Part shown: positions 59,291-64,000 of the stretch, in pieces
Layout of the letters: each line of letters begins with the position of its first letter
How positions within the stretch are numbered: the stretch's first letter is position 1
Origin: Myotis daubentonii
Lineage: Eukaryota; Chordata; Mammalia; Chiroptera; Vespertilionidae
DNA length: 64,000 bases
Assembly (NCBI RefSeq): GCF_963259705.1
Contig: NC_081842.1
Span: forward strand, 37,413,796-37,477,795
Reading direction: 5' to 3'
Notes under the pieces: generated by a model
Told to the model about the DNA's origin: nothing
Database searches by the model: none
Seen by the model: only the letters and a program-made list of their open reading frames with translations
Made by a program: the position numbers and the translations under genes

Positions 59291-59455
59291 CAGTGGGGCC
59301 TTGACTTACGAGTTTAATTCGTTCCGAGACCGAGTTTGTGAAGGCGCTTGTTAACTCAAATTATTCTGTCAACTCAATGCAAAAAATCGGCGGAGAGACA
59401 GCTGGTGTCTCAAAAAACTCGTTAGTCGGGACACTCGTAAGTCAAGGCCCCACTG
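59291..59455. mobile_element. TA-flanked MITE, 165 bp (Tc1/mariner or pogo-like)
   Basis: Perfect TIRs of about 23 bp start CAGTGGGGCCTTGACTTACG and end with the complement CGTAAGTCAAGGCCCCACTG. The TA dinucleotide on each side (59289-59290, 59456-59457) is the expected target duplication of the Tc1/mariner superfamily. There is no coding capacity. The precise family name is not known to me. Confidence 0.88.
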
Positions 59456-59457
59456 TA

Positions 59458-60035
59458 CTTGGTTCCATTTACAAACATAACTAAATAGCCTGGAACATTT
59501 AAAAGTTCAATGATAATTTAAATATGCTTGATTTTCTTTGTATAGACTATGATTGTTTTAACTACCAAAACCCTTTCTAAGTACTTAAAAGGTATTGTAA
59601 ATCTAATAAATTTAACTCACAGATATGGGAACACTACACATCTCTTAAATCTTTCAATATTATAGCATTTTACAATCACAATTCTAAATCAATAACTTAA
59701 TTTTATATTTGGAATTGGAATTATATGACTGAACTGTTACTTGAAGAGGCCAAATTCTCATATGACTCATATTTAAAATTCAAAGTATGCATATGTTTCT
59801 TAATATAAAATTATAAATATTACTGGTTTGATTTTATTAAACATTTATTAATTTAAAATTTTCAGGGGTTAAAAGAAAAGTCCTATTATACTCTATGGGA
59901 AAAAAAATGTGCTACCCTGATGAATTTTGGCGCTTGACTTCTTAGCTTGAAGGTGCTAAGTGCCTGGAGATGTTGGCTCGAACATCGGTAAATCCTCATT
60001 GGGCATTAAACTGGTTTGGTGGGGCTCCTTTCGTG
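59458..60035. other. AT-rich intergenic DNA
   Basis: No ORF or mobile-element ends recognised in the AT-rich part. The right end leads into a Helitron-related fragment. Confidence 0.4.
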
Positions 60036-60113
60036 GGGCGACCAGGCCGGTAGGGGGGTTAGTGAGGGGCGACCAAACGACTGAGCAGCAGGCTGTGTGG
60101 GTTGACCAGTGGT
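60036..60113 (+). mobile_element. Orphan fragment of the minisatellite Helitron
   Basis: About 75 bp from 'ggggcgaccaggccggtagg' to 'gtgtgggttgaccag' differ at only about four positions from the start of the minisatellite inside the Helitron at 60835-61479. Neither Helitron end is visible around this copy. Confidence 0.7.
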
Positions 60114-60314
60114 GGGATAAATGGCCTCCATTTGGAGTCATCTCATAGCTGATGTCCACTGGATTCAATTAAAAATTTCCCTAGCTTTGTCTCCACAGGA
60201 AGTCTGCTATTTAACTGACTTTTATAGATGTAATCTGCAATACCTAGTTATACCAAGCTAAGGCAAGGGCTCAGATAGCGCCTTGCTTGATCGGATTTTT
60301 CATTCCTTTGGCTC
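60114..60314. other. Short intergenic spacer, nothing recognised
   Basis: Lies between the Helitron fragment and the piggyBac-like element. No ends or frames of note. Confidence 0.3.
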
Positions 60315-60318
60315 TTAA

Positions 60319-60657
60319 CACATTTCGTACCGCTCAGGAGTTTTCGCGTGCCATCTGTTAAGGACCGCTCACGAGTGTTCTCGTTTTTCACGCCCATGGA
60401 AAAAGGAGCGAATCTAGATACTTACGTAAATTTTGTTTGGTCCCTCTTCATAGAGGAAAATGTTTTACGCAGTAGCATACGTTAAAAAAGTACTAGGAAC
60501 TTTAATTGTTTAATTGTTTTTGTAAATAAAAATGTTATCATTATTGAAAAACAACACCTAAAGTGCATGATGATGATTTAAATAACGTGCAGTTTGCCCA
60601 AAAACGTGCGGTCCCTGGCGTGTGTCTTAGAGATTTCTATGCGGCACACAATGTGTT
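60319..60657. mobile_element. piggyBac-like non-autonomous element, 339 bp
   Basis: TTAA occurs at both edges (60315-60318, 60658-60661), the piggyBac target duplication. The left end CACATTTCGTACCGC matches the right end read in reverse (CACATTGTGTGCCGC) at 12 of 15 positions, with two extra T before the right TTAA. Subterminal repeats 'accgctcaggagttttcgcg' and 'accgctcacgagtgttctcg' lie near the left end. Vesper bats are known for recent piggyBac activity, but this is not the sequence I recall for piggyBat, so it would be a different family. Confidence 0.65.
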
Positions 60658-60661
60658 TTAA

Positions 60662-60834
60662 TATATGTAAATGTCTACATTTAACTCTAAAGACCTTGGA
60701 ATTGGAGAGAATCATGAATTCTTCTAAAACATTTCTTATCCAGAAAATCCACAATTTTTAATATTTAATATTTAAATGTTATCCAGTTGTATTGGGGTCA
60801 TGACTTTCAGCTTTGACTGACTTTGTGGTCACAA
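60662..60834. other. Short spacer before the large Helitron
   Basis: AT-rich, nothing recognised. Confidence 0.3.
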
Positions 60835-61479
60835 TCCTATATAATAAGAGCCTAAGTGACCATTGCAACTGAAGGGATGACTGAATAGGCTGCGTGGGGC
60901 GACCAGGCCGGCAGGGGGGATAGTGAGGGGCGACCAAACGACTGAGCAGCAGGCTGAGTGGGGTGACCAGGCTGGCAGGGGCAACCAAATGACCAAACAG
61001 CAGGTTGCGTGGAGCAACCAGGCCCGCAGGGGGGGCAGTTGGGGGTGACCAGGCTGGCGGGGGGGGCGGTCAGTAAGGAAAGACCAGGCCTTGGGTGGGG
61101 GGCAATTAGGCACGACCAGGACAGCGGGGAGGGGAGTTGGGGGCGACCAAGCCAGCAGGGGTGGGGGCAGCGAGGGGCGACCAGGCTGGTGGGTGGGGCA
61201 GTTGGGGGCAACCAGGCTGGCAGGGGGGGCAGTAAGGAAAGACCAGGCTGGTGGGGGGGGGAAGTTGGGGGTGACCAGGCCAGCAGGGGGGGCAGTTAGG
61301 AGCGATCAGGCAGGCAGGCAGGTGAGCAGTTAGGAGCCAGTGGTCCTGGATTGTGAGAAGGATGTCCAACTGCCAGTTTAGGCCTGATCCTAGGGATCCC
61401 GGATTGGAGAGGGTGCAAGCTGGGCTGAGGGTACCCCCCCCCCCCCCCCCCGCATGAATTTCGTGCACCGGGCCTCTAA
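60835..61479 (+). mobile_element. HeliBat-type Helitron carrying a minisatellite, 645 bp
   Basis: The 5' end TCCTATATAATAAGAGCC and 3' end 'gcatgaatttcgtgcaccgg' then GCCTCTAA match the vesper-bat Helitron termini (the final CTAG has become CTAA). No TSD. Most of the interior is a G-rich minisatellite (60896-61330), followed by 'ctgatcctagggatcccgg' and a C18 run (61434-61451). No Rep/helicase coding sequence is present, so it is non-autonomous. Confidence 0.9.
60896..61330 (+). repeat. ~30-37-bp G-rich minisatellite inside a Helitron
   Basis: About 13 degenerate units with the core 'gcgaccaggctggcaggggg' and a variable G-rich spacer ('gcagttggggg' or 'gcagtaaggaaa'). Two units are replaced by a longer variant containing 'aaacgactgagcagcaggct'. 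The minus strand gives proline/cysteine-rich spurious frames. Confidence 0.88.
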
Positions 61480-62134
61480 TGTTTAAGAACATTCTATGAC
61501 CAGATGTGAGCTGTGCATAGATTTATAAATTAAAGCCTAGAAGTGGGCACTTTACATAAACCAGTGATTTTACCCGGCCAGAGTCTTCCATGCTGCAGAG
61601 GGGAACAGGGAGCTAATGATGGAGAATGTAGTCCCAACTAAGCCATTTATAGCTCTAAAAAATGTCTGTAAAAGAACACAGCTGTGATGCTTCTGAAACT
61701 TTGTGTGGAGGTCAGGAAAAGGACTAATGTCCTAAGGGGTTATTTTTGTAAAATGGAATGCGTATCTGCATTGCTTAGGGTGATATCCTTCATGTCCAGG
61801 CCAATGCATTGTGAGCTATTAGTGAAAATATTTTGAATGGAAGGATGGAGGGAAGCCAGGCAGGATACACCGGGCACGTCTTCTCCTGTGCATGCAAAGG
61901 ACATATGCAGGAGGCTGTCATTTAGCATGGAGCTAGGTCCCAATACACCGTAAAACACTTGGGTGGAACAGAAGAAGCTGACTCACTTAAGAAAGAATTG
62001 AGATACTTTTATTAAAACTCAAGGTCATGCAACAGAACAACAAAGACAAAGTAAAAGGCCCCAAACCTGGCTGTCATGTGCAAAAAGGTCCTTAATGGGG
62101 CTCTTGAGATAATGAAAATGATGTGTGAATTATA
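61480..62134. other. Intergenic DNA, no gene recognised
   Basis: Frames up to 72 codons without family resemblance. No repeat ends. Confidence 0.4.
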
Positions 62135-62181
62135 CAGGGTACAGCAAAGGTGGGTTTATAGTTGCTTATGTGGAAAATAAT

Positions 62182-62186
<5 letters not shown>

Positions 62187-62245
<59 letters not shown>
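62187..62245. repeat. (TA)n microsatellite at the mariner/Helitron junction
   Basis: About 29 AT units directly abut the Helitron 5' end ('ggctaatatgcaaagtgtcc'). The 'CCTATATAATAAAAG' leader of the Helitron is replaced by, or expanded into, this run. Confidence 0.95.
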
Positions 62246-62248
<3 letters not shown>

Positions 62249-62442
62249 TAATATGCAAAGTGTCCCCTCGGGAGTTCGAATGGGAGACCGGGAGTTTGAT
62301 CGCTTGCTATGACGTGCACTGACCAACAGGGGGCGGCGCAGAGGGAAGGCCCCGGCCAGCAGCCAGAAGGCCCTGATTGGCCTGGATTGCTGGCAGGCCT
62401 AGGGACCTACCTGTGCACGAATTTCATGCACTGGGCCTCTAG
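62240..62442 (+). mobile_element. HeliBat-type Helitron inside a mariner MITE
   Basis: 'ggctaatatgcaaagtgtcc' then 'cctcgggagttcgaatggga' is the 5' region. 'gtgcacgaatttcatgcact' then GGGCCTCTAG (62433-62442) is the 3' hairpin and CTAG end, followed by host T. The exact 5' base cannot be set because the TA run covers it. Confidence 0.88.
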
Positions 62443-62512
62443 TTACTAAATAATAATACAAGAATAAACTCTTGCATTCTTACAACTGTAAACCTACTTT
62501 TGCCTGACCCTT

Positions 62513-63138
62513 TTTTCAAAAACTGATTCTCATTTTCTTCAGTCATTTCCTGTTATTTTCTTAAGAGCATAGATGAGTGTAGCCTATGCCTACAACACCA
62601 ATGAGGACAGGCAGGCAGGACGCCTTGCTCTTGCTTTGATCACTGAGATAGCACATTTTCAGTTTGTTTTTTCCCCCCCTGGACTCCTTTCAGTGCCATA
62701 CCAAGTGGCACTACAGATAGGGAGCTAAACTGGCTATGGAGATTCTAACCCAGCAGATGGGTTCCTGTTTTCTTACTCTGTTTCTTACTGTAAAGTATGG
62801 AGAAAAACAATTGAACAACAAGGATCGAATATGTACAATAAAATCTTGGTTATCCACAGATAAAGAAGTACATTAATTTTGTGAGAAGAGGAATCATAGA
62901 AATTACGTGATAGAGTGTCTGTGTGTAGAAGAGACGTTAAAAGGCATTCCCCCCCCCCCCCCCCCCGGAGGACATAGGATTTCAAGAGCTGCTAAATGAA
63001 GTATGAGATCTTAATCAGAAAGATTGTGATACTTTAGTTATAGGGTTGGACTTGAGGGGGCTGTGGAAGGACTGAATGAATGGGAGCTTGGTTGGTACAG
63101 AGGAAATTGCTGGGGAGTGAGAAATTATTTTTGTTAAG
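62513..63138. other. Intergenic DNA with a C18 run
   Basis: C18 at 62949-62966. Short frames only. Confidence 0.4.
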
Positions 63139-63151
63139 AAGCATTAGTCTT

Positions 63152-63352
63152 TTAAAAAAATATTTTTATTGATTTCAAAGAGGAAGGGAGAGGGAGAAAG
63201 AGATAGAAGCATCAATGATGAGAGAGAACCACTGATTTGTTGCCTCCTGCATGACCCACACTACCTGGGCATATGCCCTGACCTGGAATCAAACCATGAC
63301 CGCCTGGTTCATAGGTTCGCACTCAACCACAGAGTCAAGATGGCTGGGCAAG
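63152..63352 (-). mobile_element. Ves SINE, reverse, slightly divergent
   Basis: The T-rich tail 'atatttttattgatttcaaa' is at the left, the body 'ttgcctcctgcatgacccac' follows and a degraded reversed head ('ggttcgcactcaaccacaga') is at the right. The flank pair 'aagcattagtctt' (63139-63151) and 'aagcagtcgtctt' (63353-63365) is a TSD with two mismatches. Confidence 0.88.
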
Positions 63353-63365
63353 AAGCAGTCGTCTT

Positions 63366-64000
63366 AATATGAAGGGGACTGGAAAACCTGGGATTTTAAA
63401 TCATATTAAAGATCAAATCAACAAGTACATTTTGAGCACCAGTTATATGCAAGGCACTAGAACATTCTGGGTTTCCCCTATGTTCACGGTTGCTTCTCCT
63501 GAAATGAGCCTAGACGAGAAGAGAAGAATATCTGCGTCTCCTTGGCCATTTTTGTCAAGGGAGCACAGAAAGCCAAAGACTGAGCCAGCCTTGAGAAAAC
63601 AATGCAATGTATTTGTGGACTCTCCTTCCTTACTATTTTTATTCTTCTTATAAACGAAAACTTAAGTACTAAGACGCAGTAGCTATAACACTCCCTGTGG
63701 CTCCTCACAATATGGCAATTACTGAAATGATTTCTTTCCCATTATGCAGACAAAAAGCAGTGAGATCATGAGGTAGGCAGCAAGAGAAAACAATTATTTA
63801 ATTTGTTCTAGAAGGGTGCCGTGGGAATAAAAATATTCTCCTTTTCCCCCAAGGTTTAAATGCATGGACACAACCAAAAAATGCAGGAGTGATGCTGCAC
63901 ACTACACAAGCCCACACTTCACAGCCTAATGAAATCATTTTAATGTAATGACGATAAGCAACAGAATAAATTGGCATCACAGTGAGTCAGGGAGTGGATC
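63366..64000. other. Intergenic DNA to the window edge, nothing recognised
   Basis: Frames of 94 codons or fewer with no family resemblance. No repeats recognised. Confidence 0.4.

Larger units (their letters stand above)
62135..62512. mobile_element. Mariner-type MITE split by a Helitron
   Basis: The left end CAGGGTACAGCAAAGGTGGG then 'tttatagttg' and right end 'acaactgtaaacctactttt' then 'gcctgaccct' are TIRs of a bat mariner MITE. A TA precedes the left end (62133-62134). The interior 'tggaaaataatacaa' and 'aaataataatacaagaataa' are the usual short AT-rich core. A TA microsatellite and a HeliBat Helitron occupy the middle. The solo end at 17537-17570 is the same family. Confidence 0.82.

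Noticed and set aside
60896..61330. CRISPR-like array because of ~30-bp repeats
   Set aside because: Units are degenerate and contiguous without unique spacers of constant length, lie inside a eukaryotic Helitron, and the genome is mammalian.
60829..61492. Proline/cysteine-rich minus-strand frames of 94-128 codons
   Set aside because: They are read-through of the Helitron minisatellite. Stops are rare because the unit is G-rich.

Overview
This is nuclear DNA from a mammal, almost certainly a vespertilionid bat. The evidence is the transposon content: about a dozen Ves SINEs (bat tRNA-derived SINEs), four HeliBat-type Helitrons (the CTAG-ending family amplified in vesper bats), four SPIN hAT elements (the 'Space Invader' family found patchily in bats, tenrec, bushbaby, rodents, opossum, frog and lizard), several short TIR elements, and two ages of L1. 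No bacterial-style gene organisation is present. None of the open reading frames looks like an exon of a functional protein gene. The longest recognisable ones are L1 ORF2 remnants, ERV-L pol/dUTPase remnants and a dead ferritin light-chain retrocopy. The window therefore reads as intergenic or deep intronic DNA.

Layout. 1-12.5 kb: an old antisense L1 broken by a Helitron and an inverted pair of Ves SINEs, a 204-bp hAT element with perfect 8-bp target-site duplications (TSDs), a younger antisense L1 with a nested Ves SINE, and older repeat fragments. 12.5-23 kb: SPIN copy 1, a CA microsatellite, a Ves SINE, a 2.7-kb antisense ERV-L internal relic, a Ves SINE whose tail is split by a reverse Helitron, and two young 5'-truncated L1 insertions (one per strand) with clear TSDs. 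23-41 kb: mostly quiet unique DNA with MaLR LTR, MIR and L2 fragments, a 33-nt U2 snRNA retro-fragment between 26-bp direct repeats, and Ves SINEs near 26.4, 28.4, 39.9 and 40.8 kb. 41.8-45.8 kb: an ancient repeat interrupted by SPIN copy 2 and a MaLR LTR, then a Ves SINE. 45.8-47.7 kb: a C-rich tract followed by a CpG island, the only convincing promoter candidate, with no gene I can assign to it. 48.8-55.5 kb: SPIN copies 3 and 4, a hAT element inserted 10 bp inside a MaLR LTR, and an old MIR. 57.1-58.0 kb: an antisense ferritin light-chain processed pseudogene that still carries a recognisable iron-responsive-element loop. 58.7-62.5 kb: an unusually dense array of DNA transposons (a near-perfect fold-back hAT, a TA-flanked MITE, a piggyBac-like element, a 645-bp Helitron carrying a minisatellite, and a mariner MITE split by another Helitron). 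A Ves SINE near 63.2 kb closes the window.

The elements do not form a pathway. What the window records is a layered insertion history: L1M, MIR, L2, MaLR and ERV-L first, then bat L1, SPIN/hAT, mariner and Ves, with Helitrons among the latest because they split Ves, mariner and L1 copies. Family names are from recognition of consensus features and were not checked by database search.
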